Source: Nocardioides lacusdianchii
Lineage (GTDB): Bacteria; Actinomycetota; Actinomycetes; Propionibacteriales; Nocardioidaceae
DNA: 64,000 nt
Reading direction: 5' to 3'
Assembly: GCF_020102855.1 (NCBI RefSeq)
Contig: NZ_JADHZD010000002.1
Location: 310,001 to 374,000, forward strand
In this document: positions 33,656 to 42,067 of the stretch, piece by piece
How positions within the stretch are numbered: the first letter of the stretch is position 1
Layout of the letters: every line of letters begins with the position of its first letter
Translations under genes and position numbers: made by a program
The notes under the pieces: model-generated
What the model was told of the DNA's origin: nothing
Seen by the model: only the letters and a program-made list of their open reading frames with translations
The model's database searches: none

Positions 33656-35986
33656 TCAGTTGCGCGTGACCTTGATCCGGATGACCTGCTTGTCGCCACG
33701 GATCTTGCGGTTGCCCAGGTAGGACACCACGATCTTCTTCTTGCCGGTCTTGGCGAAGCGATCCAGGCGCAGGAACGCCTTGCCCTTCTTGAGCTTGACC
33801 TTGTAGGTCTTGCCGCCTGCCTTGACCTTGACCTTGCCCGTCACCTTGGAGATGCCGAACGCCGAGGCCTTGATCTTGACCCGGGTGCGGGTCTCGCCGC
33901 GGACGATGCGACCGGGCTTGGTGCGGGCCTTGAGCACGCCCTTGGCCTTGCGCACCTCGATCGGCAGCGAGAACGTCGTGCCGGTCGTCGGGCCCGTGAA
34001 GGTCAGCAGCTGCTTGCCGGTGCGGGTCTTGCCCTTGAGCTTGACGTCGACGGCGCTGCGGCCGCTCTCGTCGAACGGCGTCGGGTCGACGGTGTTGTCG
34101 ACCGGCGTCGGGTTGAGCGTCCGGTCGCCGACCTTGACGTTGAGGAACGCGTCCTTGGCGTCGAACGCGGCGGTCATCGCGAGCGAGGACAGCTTGAGCT
34201 CGACGTCCTGGCCGATGCGGTAGAAGCGCGGCTTGTCGGCCGGCCACGTGACGCCCACCTGGCGCTGGTCGCGCTTGACGGCGAGCGGCGTCTTGCTGGC
34301 GAACGCGGCCATGTAGTCGACCATCGCCTGGAGGTCCACCTTGCCGGTGTCGCGGCGGGCGGTGCCCTTGGCGAACTCGCGGAAGTTGTCACCACCGGAG
34401 GCGAGGAAGGAGTTCACCGTGACGGAGTAGGTCGTCGCGAGCTCGATCGCCTTGCCGTTGAGCGACATGCCCGTGACGCGGTCGCCCTCGGGGCGGGTCG
34501 CGTCGTAGGTGGCGAGGAAGCCCTCGGACGTGCCGAGCCGCAGGAACGGGCGGCTCGGGACGGCGCCCTTGTCGTCGCGCTGCCACTGCTGCTCGAGCAC
34601 GGTCTTGATCTGCGCGCCCGTCATCTTCATGTTGAAGAGCGTGTTGGCGAACGGCTGGACCACCGCGGCCTGCTTGTAGGTCAGCGTGGCGGGGTAGCCG
34701 CTGGCGTTGTTGCCGACCATGTCCTGGCGGAGACCACCGGGGTTCATGAACGCGATCTGCGCCGCGCCTGCCTCCGGGGTGCTGGTCGCCCAGCGCTGCA
34801 CCTCGGCCACGAGGTTGCCCAGGGTCGACTCGCCACCGCGGTTCTCGGTGGTGCCGTCCGTGAGGCGGGCACGACCGAAGGGGCCGCCGAGCTTGCCGAG
34901 CTCGACCGCGCCGAGGACGTCGGCGCGTGCGACGGCCGCGTCCACGATCGTCTTGACCTCGGCCTTCTTGTCGATCGCTGCTTGGTCGGTCAGCGGGAGC
35001 GACGACGCGGCGACGATCGCGTTGGTCTTGACAGTGACCTCGTCAGTGTCGGGGTCGACGGTGAAGACCAGCTGGTTGAGGTTCGTGCCGTACTGGCCCG
35101 ACGAGACGACCGGACGACCGTTGATCTCGTGGTTGTAGGCCAGGTGCGTGTGGCCGGAGATGATCGCGCTGACATCGCCGTCGACGCCGTTGACGATCCG
35201 GCTGAACGGGTTGTCGTTGGTGCTGGCGTCGGCGATCGCCGTCGACGGGGCACCCTCGTGGACGAGGAGCACGACCATGTCGGCGCCGTCGGCCTTGAGC
35301 CGGTCGGCCGCAGCGTTGGTCTCGGCGACGATGCTGGAGACCTTGACGTCGTTGATGCCGGCCGGGCTCACCAGCGAGGAGAGCTCTTCGGTGACTCCAC
35401 CGATGAAGCCGACCTCCACACCGCCCACCGTGGTGGTCCAGGTGCCGCCATCGGAGCTGTCGTTGGCGTCGGGGGTGCGCGCGGTGATGTCGGGCAGCGC
35501 GTAGGAGCTGTCGGACTTCTTGCGCACGTTGGCGGCGATGTACTGCCACAGCGCGCCGCCGTAGGGGTTGGTGGTGGCGTCGAAGGGCGCCATCACGCGG
35601 TTGACGAGGTCGCCGTAGCCCTGGTCGAACTCGTGGTTGCCGGCCGCCGAGACGTCGAGGCCGGCCGCGTTGAGCGCGTCGAGGGTGGGCTTGTCCTGCT
35701 GGATGAAGGACTCGAAGGTGGAGGCCCCGATGAGGTCGCCTGCTGCGGCGAAGATCGTGTTGGGGTTGGTGGACTCGAGCTGGGCGACCGCGCCGGCGAA
35801 CTGCGCGGCACCCGCCTCGGAGCCGTTGGCGAGCAGACGACCGTGGAAGTCGTTCGTCGCTAGGATCTGGATGTCGACAGGAGCGGCCTGCGCGGGACTC
35901 GCCGTGATGACGGCGAGCGGCGCGGCGACCAGCCCTGTGAGGGTGGCGGCAAGGGCGACCTTGCGACCGGATCGTGATGCTGACAC
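33656..35986 (-). CDS. Secreted metallophosphatase / 5'-nucleotidase
   Basis: 776 residues from GTG 35984-35986, chosen because AAAGG stands seven bases before it; an in-frame TTG six codons earlier has no such site. A signal peptide (ALAATLTGLVAAPLAVITASPAQAA) precedes the two domains. The metallophosphoesterase domain has LATNDFHGRL, AGDLIGAS, AGNHEFDQG and ISGHTHLAYNHE. The 5'-nucleotidase C-terminal domain (to about 560) ends with ASGGDNFREF. A C-terminal basic Ig-like domain (about 690-776; KVTGKVKVKAGGKTYKVK, then LGNRKIRGDKQ) follows. It would strip phosphate from nucleotides outside the cell. No LPXTG anchor is present. Confidence 0.9.
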   Translation of the reverse strand: MSASRSGRKVALAATLTGLVAAPLAVITASPAQAAPVDIQILATNDFHGRLLANGSEAGAAQFAGAVAQLESTNPNTIFAAAGDLIGASTFESFIQQDKPTLDALNAAGLDVSAAGNHEFDQGYGDLVNRVMAPFDATTNPYGGALWQYIAANVRKKSDSSYALPDITARTPDANDSSDGGTWTTTVGGVEVGFIGGVTEELSSLVSPAGINDVKVSSIVAETNAAADRLKADGADMVVLLVHEGAPSTAIADASTNDNPFSRIVNGVDGDVSAIISGHTHLAYNHEINGRPVVSSGQYGTNLNQLVFTVDPDTDEVTVKTNAIVAASSLPLTDQAAIDKKAEVKTIVDAAVARADVLGAVELGKLGGPFGRARLTDGTTENRGGESTLGNLVAEVQRWATSTPEAGAAQIAFMNPGGLRQDMVGNNASGYPATLTYKQAAVVQPFANTLFNMKMTGAQIKTVLEQQWQRDDKGAVPSRPFLRLGTSEGFLATYDATRPEGDRVTGMSLNGKAIELATTYSVTVNSFLASGGDNFREFAKGTARRDTGKVDLQAMVDYMAAFASKTPLAVKRDQRQVGVTWPADKPRFYRIGQDVELKLSSLAMTAAFDAKDAFLNVKVGDRTLNPTPVDNTVDPTPFDESGRSAVDVKLKGKTRTGKQLLTFTGPTTGTTFSLPIEVRKAKGVLKARTKPGRIVRGETRTRVKIKASAFGISKVTGKVKVKAGGKTYKVKLKKGKAFLRLDRFAKTGKKKIVVSYLGNRKIRGDKQVIRIKVTRN

Positions 35987-36009
35987 GAAGTGGCCTTTCT
36001 TCAATGTGT

Positions 36010-36023
36010 GTGAGTCGGATCAC
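36010..36023. promoter_or_regulatory. CRP/GlxR-like palindrome GTGA-N6-TCAC
   Basis: GTGAGTCGGATCAC reads GTGA-N6-TCAC and lies 24 bases upstream of the 5'-nucleotidase GTG. The half-sites match the CRP/GlxR consensus (TGTGA-N6-TCACA) at the four core bases. The same half-sites occur upstream of the M4 peptidase. Confidence 0.5.
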
Positions 36024-36027
36024 CCTA

Positions 36028-36053
36028 GCCCCGACCGCCGGAGCGGTCGGGGC
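36028..36053 (-). terminator. Hairpin terminator (proximal to 5'-nucleotidase)
   Basis: An 11-bp perfect stem (arm GCCCCGACCGC) with a CGGA tetraloop. It follows the next hairpin and, with it, ends transcription of the nuclease gene before the 5'-nucleotidase promoter. Confidence 0.65.
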
Positions 36054-36069
36054 CAGGGACGTTGCGGTC

Positions 36070-36099
36070 GGGCGGCCAGCCCGAGATGGCTGGCCGCCC
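36070..36099 (-). terminator. Hairpin terminator after the nuclease gene
   Basis: A 12-bp perfect stem (arm GGGCGGCCAGCC) with a six-base loop, 26 bases downstream of the nuclease stop. It forms a tandem pair with the hairpin at 36028-36053. Confidence 0.7.
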
Positions 36100-36124
36100 G
36101 CAGTCGGTGGTCAGAGCGGCTACG

Positions 36125-39100
36125 TCACCGCCCGTCCACCTCGATGCTGACGATGACAGTGGCGGCCTTCGTGTAGGCATCCCCGAAGTAGGACACTGCT
36201 GCGTCGTAGGTGCCCGGCTTCTTGAACTTCTTGAGCTCGACCACGGCCCTGCCGTTGGTCAACGACGCCCGGTATGTGCGGCCGTCGACCGCTACCAGGA
36301 CGGTGCCGGTCGGCGTGAGGCCGTCGGCGGTCACGGTCACCACGACCTCGGCCGTGGTGTTCTTCGCCACGACCTGCTCCGGCCTCACCTCGGTCGAGAT
36401 GGTGGCCGACGCACGCGTCACCGTGACCGACACAGATCCGGTCGATGCCTCGTGCCACTCGTCTCCGGAGTAGGTGATCGTCAGCTCGTGCGTGCCGATG
36501 GGCAGCGCCTTGGCGGCAAGCGTGACGGTCGCAGCACCGGATGCCAGCGTGGCCGACCCCAGCGCGTCCCCGTCCTTGGTCACCGTCACGGAGCCCGTCG
36601 CGGTGGACGGCAGCACCTCGATCGACACCGACCCCTCCGAGCCGTACTCGACCGGCGCCGCCGATCCGGTGACGGTGGTGCTCACCGGCTGGCGCTCCGT
36701 CACGTTGATCCCCACGATCTCGGGGCTGTGGTCGGAGGACCGGAAGGGGGTGGGCGCGTAGAGGTTGGTCACGTTGCTGTTGAAGCGGGAGTACTCGTAG
36801 TAGACCGACTCCGACCCGTTGATCTCCCACACGTCGACCGCGTTGACGTCGTCGAAGGCCGCCTCGTTCGCAAGCACGTGGTCGAGCGAGCCGACCATGC
36901 CGTCGAAGTTGTAGGTCTCCTCGTCGGGGTCGCTGGTCGACTCCAAGTTCGCATAGCCCGCTGCGTTGAGGACCTGGATCGGGTCCTCCTCGGAGTAGGC
37001 GTTGAAGTCACCTGCGAGGAAGACGCGCGAGATGCCGCGAGCGGTCTTGAACTCGTCGGCGAAGGTCACCAGGCTCTCGGCCTGTGCGATGCGCTGGTCG
37101 TTGGCGTTGCCCTGACCGAAGGGGTCCGGGTTGCCAGACCCCTTGGACTTGAAGTGGTTGACGATGACCGCGAACGCGTCCGCGTCAGCCGTCCCGACCT
37201 GCTTGAAGGCCTGGGCGAGCGGCTCACGGGCGTCCTCGAACGCCTCGCCGGATGCGGACTCGTCGCTCAGGACGACCGAGTCGCCGACGAGCGCGACGTT
37301 GCCGGGCTTGTAGATGAAGCCGTTGCGGATGACGTCCTGCTCGGCGAGCGTCGGCAGCGTAGCTGGCGACGCGACGGCCGCCCAGGTGCCGGCGCCGGCG
37401 TCGTCGTTGAGGGCCGCGACGAGCTCGTTGATGGCGAAGTCACGGTTCTTGCCGAACTTCACCGAGTTCTCGAGCTCCTCCAGGGAGACGATGTCGGCGT
37501 CGGCGGTGTTGATCGCCGCGACGATCTTGTCCTGCTGGCGCTGGAGGTTCACGTCGTTGGCGGCGCCGCGGGGCCCGTTCGGGTTGCACTGGTTGTTGGT
37601 GATCGGGTTGCCCGCACGGTCGTTGTAGAACGTGCAGGTGCCGAGGCCCGAGCTCACGAACTCCTCACCCGTGGTCGGGAAGTAGTTCAGCACGTTGAAC
37701 GTCGCGAGCTTGACGTCGCCGCCGACGTCCTGGGGGGCCAGGTTGTCCGCGCGGGTCTGCTCGACGTCGATCTGGCCGGTGGGGTCACCGACGATCTGCG
37801 ACTGGGGCAGGATCCGCCAGGTGCCGAAGCCCTCGGTGAAGACGACCGGCTTCGGGAAGCTGATCTCCGCACCTACACGGACGCTGTGGTCCGCGGTGAA
37901 CCACGGGAACGGCAGGTCCCTGTTCGCGCCCGAGGAGTAGGTCACGCTGGAGCCGTCGTCCATGACGATGCGGTGCGCGTTGTTGTACTTCACACGCTCG
38001 GCGATGTCGGCGGTGGCCTGGGCGTCGACGACCTCGGTCGGGGTGACCAGGGGCATGTCGCTGTTGGCCGCGACACCGATCTCGCCGCGGAAGGCGCTGG
38101 AGAAGGACGTGCCCTGCCAGAACGGGCTGCCGTCGTAGACGTCGGTGGCAGTCCACGGGGCGGTCGGCTGGAAGAGCTCGCTCTCGGCGACCTCACGAGC
38201 GGTGTTGAGCGCGGCGGCCTCGAGGCACGCGGTTCCGGGCAGCTCGCAGTCGGTGCCGGGGACCACGGTCTTCGGGGTCACGGTGCCGAGCGAGGGCGTG
38301 ATCGCGACCACGCCGGACTGGGCGGCCACGATCTGGGTCTGGCCGGAGAACTCCGCCGCCTCGCCCGTGACCTCGACGGAATCGCCGACGGCCGGGTAGG
38401 TCGTGAAGCCGCTCGTGCCGCCGTAGACGAAGACGGCGTCGGAGGCGTCAGGGGTGTCGGCGCCCGGGGTCTGGATGTAGAAGCCGTTGAGGCCACCGGT
38501 CGGGAACGTCGCGGTGACGACGCCCTGGGTCTTGACGTCCTGGCCGAGGAGCGGGGTGGCCCCGCCGGTGCCCTGGACCTCGGCGATGGAGATGAGCGAC
38601 GCCGCGGGAGCGACGGTGAGGGTGAAGGTCACGTCGTCGGTCGCCGCCGTCGGCGTCGCCGAGTCGGTGGCCGTCGCGGTCACGTCGAACGTGCCGTCCT
38701 CGGTCGGCGTGCCGGACACGGCGCCGCTGGCGTCAACGGTGACGCCGTCGGGGAGGCCGGTCGCCGCCCAGGTGTACGGCGAGGTGCCGCCCGTGGCCTG
38801 GAGCGTGAAGCCGGCGATGGGCTGGCCGACCTGACCGGACTTGGCGCCGGGCGAGGTGGCCTCGAGCGGGCCAGCGGTGGTGTCCGCGGCAGTCGGGCTC
38901 GGAGCTGCCAGCGCGAAGTCCGCAGTGTTGTTGTCCGTGTCGGCCGTGCGGTTGAGCGACTGGGTCGTGGTGGCTCCGGCGCTGGTGGCTGCGGTCTCGA
39001 AGCTCGTGGCGCCGGAGGCACCCACCATGTCGAGGACACCCGCGACGCCGGCCATGTTGCCGCCGGTCGTGATCGCGGTGGCCTGGTCCAGAAGGAACAC

Positions 39101-39508
39101 CTGACCGCCAGCAGCCGCCATCGTGAAGGCAGGGGACGCGGTCTGGTCAGGTGGGGGCAGGGCTACGCCGTTGGCACCCGTGTTGGACATCTGGACGAGC
39201 CACGTGCCGTTGGCCGGGACCGCACCGTTCAGGGCGAAGGTGCTGCCACCTGAACCGCCCGCGGCGGAGCGGTAGTGCAGGTACTTGCCGGCGAGGTCGA
39301 TGGCGGAGTCGGTCGGGTTGGCGAGCTCGACGAAGTCGGCGTTGTAGACGGCGCCGGCGTTGCCACCCGCACCGTAGACCTCGCTGATGACGAGCTCGGT
39401 GCCGGCGGGGTTGGCAGATGCTGCGATGGGGGTGAGTCCGGCCGCAAGGAGGACCAGACCGGCTCCAGCCGCGATGCGTCGCGGCGAAGGGAGCGCGGGT
39501 GTGCGCAT
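36125..39508 (-). CDS. Secreted ExeM/NucH-type extracellular endonuclease
   Basis: 1127 residues from ATG 39506-39508, with GGAG six bases ahead. Signal peptide, then a lamin-tail domain (ELVISEVYGAGGNAGAVYNADFVEL, about 38-130), an Ig/He_PIG-like domain (SGTPTEDGTFDVTATATD, about 205-290), an OB-fold stretch typical of ExeM (LGQDVKTQGVVTA), the endonuclease/exonuclease/phosphatase core (KLATFNVLNYFP, LEELEN, FLAGDFNAYS, LDHVLAN, SSDHSPEI), and two Ig-like repeats to the end. ExeM/NucH proteins degrade extracellular DNA. The 5'-nucleotidase next door would complete nucleotide and phosphate scavenging. Confidence 0.9.
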   Translation of the reverse strand: MRTPALPSPRRIAAGAGLVLLAAGLTPIAASANPAGTELVISEVYGAGGNAGAVYNADFVELANPTDSAIDLAGKYLHYRSAAGGSGGSTFALNGAVPANGTWLVQMSNTGANGVALPPPDQTASPAFTMAAAGGQVFLLDQATAITTGGNMAGVAGVLDMVGASGATSFETAATSAGATTTQSLNRTADTDNNTADFALAAPSPTAADTTAGPLEATSPGAKSGQVGQPIAGFTLQATGGTSPYTWAATGLPDGVTVDASGAVSGTPTEDGTFDVTATATDSATPTAATDDVTFTLTVAPAASLISIAEVQGTGGATPLLGQDVKTQGVVTATFPTGGLNGFYIQTPGADTPDASDAVFVYGGTSGFTTYPAVGDSVEVTGEAAEFSGQTQIVAAQSGVVAITPSLGTVTPKTVVPGTDCELPGTACLEAAALNTAREVAESELFQPTAPWTATDVYDGSPFWQGTSFSSAFRGEIGVAANSDMPLVTPTEVVDAQATADIAERVKYNNAHRIVMDDGSSVTYSSGANRDLPFPWFTADHSVRVGAEISFPKPVVFTEGFGTWRILPQSQIVGDPTGQIDVEQTRADNLAPQDVGGDVKLATFNVLNYFPTTGEEFVSSGLGTCTFYNDRAGNPITNNQCNPNGPRGAANDVNLQRQQDKIVAAINTADADIVSLEELENSVKFGKNRDFAINELVAALNDDAGAGTWAAVASPATLPTLAEQDVIRNGFIYKPGNVALVGDSVVLSDESASGEAFEDAREPLAQAFKQVGTADADAFAVIVNHFKSKGSGNPDPFGQGNANDQRIAQAESLVTFADEFKTARGISRVFLAGDFNAYSEEDPIQVLNAAGYANLESTSDPDEETYNFDGMVGSLDHVLANEAAFDDVNAVDVWEINGSESVYYEYSRFNSNVTNLYAPTPFRSSDHSPEIVGINVTERQPVSTTVTGSAAPVEYGSEGSVSIEVLPSTATGSVTVTKDGDALGSATLASGAATVTLAAKALPIGTHELTITYSGDEWHEASTGSVSVTVTRASATISTEVRPEQVVAKNTTAEVVVTVTADGLTPTGTVLVAVDGRTYRASLTNGRAVVELKKFKKPGTYDAAVSYFGDAYTKAATVIVSIEVDGR

Positions 39509-39637
39509 GTGTGCTCCGATGGTTCGGTTTGACGTGACCGACGCATCTTCACCCACACCGAGCCCTAAACGGACCCCCGGAGCCGACCTTTTCGTACGAG
39601 TGTTGCCAAAAGTTCACATGCAGGTTTGGCGACACCT

Positions 39638-39651
39638 GTGACCCGGATCTC
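39638..39651. promoter_or_regulatory. Degenerate CRP-like palindrome
   Basis: GTGACCCGGATCTC differs by one base from the perfect GTGA-N6-TCAC site at 48662. It lies 130 bases upstream of the nuclease start and overlaps the end of pgsA, so support is weak. Confidence 0.25.
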
Positions 39652-40273
39652 AGTGGCCCCGCGAGCCCCGCTGCTTGCGCACCTCGCGGACGAACTCCCA
39701 CCCCGACCACATGGTCATCGCGACCGCGCCGGCGAGCAGGACCTGGCTCAGGTAGAACAGCACCTCGCCCAGCGGACCGCGCCAGAAGTCGAAGGCACCG
39801 CCGTGCGCATCACCGTGCGGCAGCGGCCAGAGCAGGCCGGCGAGGGCGAAGGCCTGCAGCACCGTCTTGATCTTGCCGCTCTGTGCGGCGGGCATGACGA
39901 CGGACTTCAGCACCGAGAGGCGCAGCAGGGTGACGCTCCACTCGCGCAGCAGCACCACGGCGGTCACCCACCACCAGATGTCGCCGACGATCGAGAGTCC
40001 GATGAAGGCCATGCCCGTGATCGCCTTGTCGGCGATCGGGTCGGCGATCTTGCCGAAGTCGGTGATCAGGCCGTGCTTGCGGGCCAGGTCGCCGTCGACC
40101 TTGTCGGTGATCATCGCGACGGCGAAGATGCCGAAGGCGATCCAGCGCCAACCAGGTGAGTCGCCGCCGTCCTGGAGCAATGCCCAGCCGAAGACCGGCA
40201 CCAGCGCGATGCGCAGCACCGTGAGCACGTTGGCGATGTTGAGGTTCGAGACCTGCTTCTGCTCGGTGGTCAT
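39650..40273 (-). CDS. pgsA: CDP-diacylglycerol-glycerol-3-phosphate 3-phosphatidyltransferase
   Basis: 207 residues from ATG 40271-40273. The CDP-alcohol phosphotransferase signature D-x2-D-G-x2-A-R-x8-G-x3-D-x3-D is complete: D57, D60, G61, A64, R65, G74, D78 and D82. Four to six hydrophobic helices follow. The enzyme makes phosphatidylglycerophosphate (or a related inositol-phosphate lipid) in the membrane. The start overlaps the rimO stop by ATGA, so the two are one operon. Confidence 0.88.
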   Translation of the reverse strand: MTTEQKQVSNLNIANVLTVLRIALVPVFGWALLQDGGDSPGWRWIAFGIFAVAMITDKVDGDLARKHGLITDFGKIADPIADKAITGMAFIGLSIVGDIWWWVTAVVLLREWSVTLLRLSVLKSVVMPAAQSGKIKTVLQAFALAGLLWPLPHGDAHGGAFDFWRGPLGEVLFYLSQVLLAGAVAMTMWSGWEFVREVRKQRGSRGH

Positions 40274-41766
40274 CGGGTGGCTCCGTCCACTCGCGCGATC
40301 AGGTCGACGCCGTCGGTCCCGGTGACGGTGGCCGTCAGCAGGTCGCCGACCTTCGCGCCCTCGGCGCTGGTGAGCAGCGTCGTACCGTCGACCTCCGGGC
40401 CCTGGTGCGCGGCCCGGCCCTCGACGGTGTCGTCGTCGGGGTCGACGTGCTCGACGAGCACGACGACCTCCTCCCCCACACGCTCCTCGGCGCGCTGGGA
40501 GTTGAGCTCCTCGACCAGCGCGGTGACGTGCTCGGTCCGGGCGCGGATCTCGTCGTCGTCGAGCTTGATGTCGTCGCCGAACCCGGCGGCCTCGGTGCCG
40601 TCCTCGTCGGAGTAGCCGAAGACCCCGGTGACGTCCATGCGTGCGGCCTCGAGGAAGTCGCACAGCGTCTGCAGGTCCTCCTCGGTCTCCCCGGGGAAGC
40701 CGACGATGACGTTGGAGCGCACACCCGCCAGCGGGGCGAGGCGACGGATCTGCTCGAGCAGGCCCAGGAACGACTCGGGGTCGCCGAAGCGGCGCATCCG
40801 GCGCAGCACCGTGGCGCTGGCGTGCTGGAAGGACAGGTCGAAGTAGGGCACGACGCCCGGGGTGTCCGCGATGGCCTCGATCAGGCCCGGGCGGGTCTCG
40901 GCGGGCTGGAGGTAGGAGACGCGAACGCGCTCGATGCCGTCGATGCCCGACAGCTCCGGGAGCAGGGTCTCGAGCAGGCGCAGGTCACCGAGGTCCTTGC
41001 CGTAGGACGTGGAGTTCTCGCTGACGAGGAAGAGCTCCTTGACGCCCTGCGTGGCGAGCCACTGGCCCTCCTGCAGCACGTCGCTCGGGCGACGGCTGAC
41101 GAAGGAGCCGCGGAAGCTCGGGATGGCGCAGAAGGAGCAGCGTCGGTCGCAGCCGCTCGCCAGCTTGAGCGGCGCCATCGGGCCGGCGTCGAGGCGACGG
41201 CGTACGGCTCGGGGACCCGTCGCGGGCGCACCGGCACCGATGTCGCTGACGTCGGCGCGAACGTCGTGGCCGGGCACCGAGATGGTGGAGGCATCGCGCT
41301 CGGTCGGCGTGATCGGCAGCAGGCGGCGGCGGTCCGAGGGCGTGTGGGGGTGGTGCGTCTCGCCGCCGACGATCGCGCGCAGCTTGGCCGCGATGTCGGG
41401 GTAGTCGTCGAAGCCGAGGACCGCATCGGCCTCCGGCAGCGACTCGGCGAGGTCCTTGCCGTAGCGCTCCGCGAGGCAGCCGACCGCGACGACCGCCTGG
41501 GCACGCCCGCCGTGCTCGACCTTGAGGTCGGCGGCCTCGAGGAGCGTGTCGACGGAGTCCTTCTTGGCCGCCTCGACGAAGCCGCAGGTGTTGACCACCA
41601 CGGTGTCGGCGTCCTCCGCGTCGTTGACGAGGATGAAGCCGCCGGCTTCCAACCGACCGGCCAGCTCCTCGGAGTCGACCTCGTTGCGGGCGCAGCCGAG
41701 GGTCACCACGGCGACGTTCAGCGGGGTCGGGGTCTCGGCCTGGGGCTCGTGCTCAGTGGTCGTCAT
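40270..41766 (-). CDS. rimO: Ribosomal protein S12 methylthiotransferase RimO
   Basis: 498 residues from ATG 41764-41766. The MTTase domain has cluster cysteines C25 ([11 protein letters not shown]), C61 (NTCGF) and C97 (VGCLAERY). The radical-SAM CxxxCxxC is C206, C210, C213 (GCDRRCSFC). A TRAM domain ends the chain. It adds a methylthio group to Asp of ribosomal protein S12. An actinobacterial insertion of about 60 residues (135-195) links the two halves. The start lacks a clear ribosome binding site; a CATACT hexamer is ten bases upstream. Confidence 0.92.
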   Translation of the reverse strand: MTTTEHEPQAETPTPLNVAVVTLGCARNEVDSEELAGRLEAGGFILVNDAEDADTVVVNTCGFVEAAKKDSVDTLLEAADLKVEHGGRAQAVVAVGCLAERYGKDLAESLPEADAVLGFDDYPDIAAKLRAIVGGETHHPHTPSDRRRLLPITPTERDASTISVPGHDVRADVSDIGAGAPATGPRAVRRRLDAGPMAPLKLASGCDRRCSFCAIPSFRGSFVSRRPSDVLQEGQWLATQGVKELFLVSENSTSYGKDLGDLRLLETLLPELSGIDGIERVRVSYLQPAETRPGLIEAIADTPGVVPYFDLSFQHASATVLRRMRRFGDPESFLGLLEQIRRLAPLAGVRSNVIVGFPGETEEDLQTLCDFLEAARMDVTGVFGYSDEDGTEAAGFGDDIKLDDDEIRARTEHVTALVEELNSQRAEERVGEEVVVLVEHVDPDDDTVEGRAAHQGPEVDGTTLLTSAEGAKVGDLLTATVTGTDGVDLIARVDGATR

Positions 41767-41902
41767 CGCACCCGTGAGTATGCCGGTTCCGTGCGCACGG
41801 AGCCGCACTCCCGGCGCGGTGAGCCGACTCACCCGTCCCTTCACGCCCACCCGTCGCCGCCCGAGCGGCCCGGTACGCCCGCCCGGCTCCTCACTCACCG
41901 CC

Positions 41903-41935
41903 GGTTGAGGTGAGAGCGCAGCGAGCCTCGAAACC
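41903..41935 (+). repeat. 13E12-associated repeat, copy 1 (33 bp)
   Basis: A 33-bp unit beginning GGTTGAGGTG and ending GCCTCGAAACC, partly palindromic around an AGCGnAGCG core. An inverted copy with 31 of 33 bases identical sits inside the DUF222-HNH gene at 42902-42934. Confidence 0.7.
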
Positions 41936-41946
41936 ATCGCTCTCCT

Positions 41947-41969
41947 TCGGTGGTCGAGTAGCCGGAGCG
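41947..41969 (+). repeat. Direct repeat unit a, copy 1 (23 bp)
   Basis: A 23-bp unit, TCGGTGGTCGAGTAGCCGGA followed by GCG, identical to copy 2 at 41981-42003; the copies are 11 bases apart. The second copy continues into a longer inverted-repeat-like string ending TATCGAGACC (to 42030). Confidence 0.75.
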
Positions 41970-41980
41970 GTCCCTCCCTC

Positions 41981-42030
41981 TCGGTGGTCGAGTAGCCGGA
42001 GCGAGGTACGAGCGGAGGCGTATCGAGACC
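41981..42030 (+). repeat. Direct repeat unit a, copy 2, with palindromic extension
   Basis: Copy 2 of the 23-bp unit (41981-42003) continues as AGGTACGAGCGGAGGCGTAT then CGAGACC. The whole 41984-42030 string begins GTGGTCGAGTA and ends TATCGAGACC, so its ends can pair. Such strings are typical of short intergenic palindromes near 13E12-type genes in Nocardioides and relatives; that link is from memory. Confidence 0.6.
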
Positions 42031-42054
42031 CGGGCCGTTGTCGGACCCCTTCCC

Positions 42055-42060
42055 TAGGAT
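42055..42060 (+). promoter_or_regulatory. Leaderless -10 element (TAGGAT)
   Basis: TAGGAT is seven bases before ATG 42068 and favours this start over the in-frame TTG at 42038. Confidence 0.5.
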
Positions 42061-42067
42061 CGAACGC

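Noticed and set aside
36062..39253. Long plus-strand frame over the secreted nuclease
   Set aside because: The minus-strand frame has all nuclease motifs and a signal peptide. The antisense protein shows no domain.
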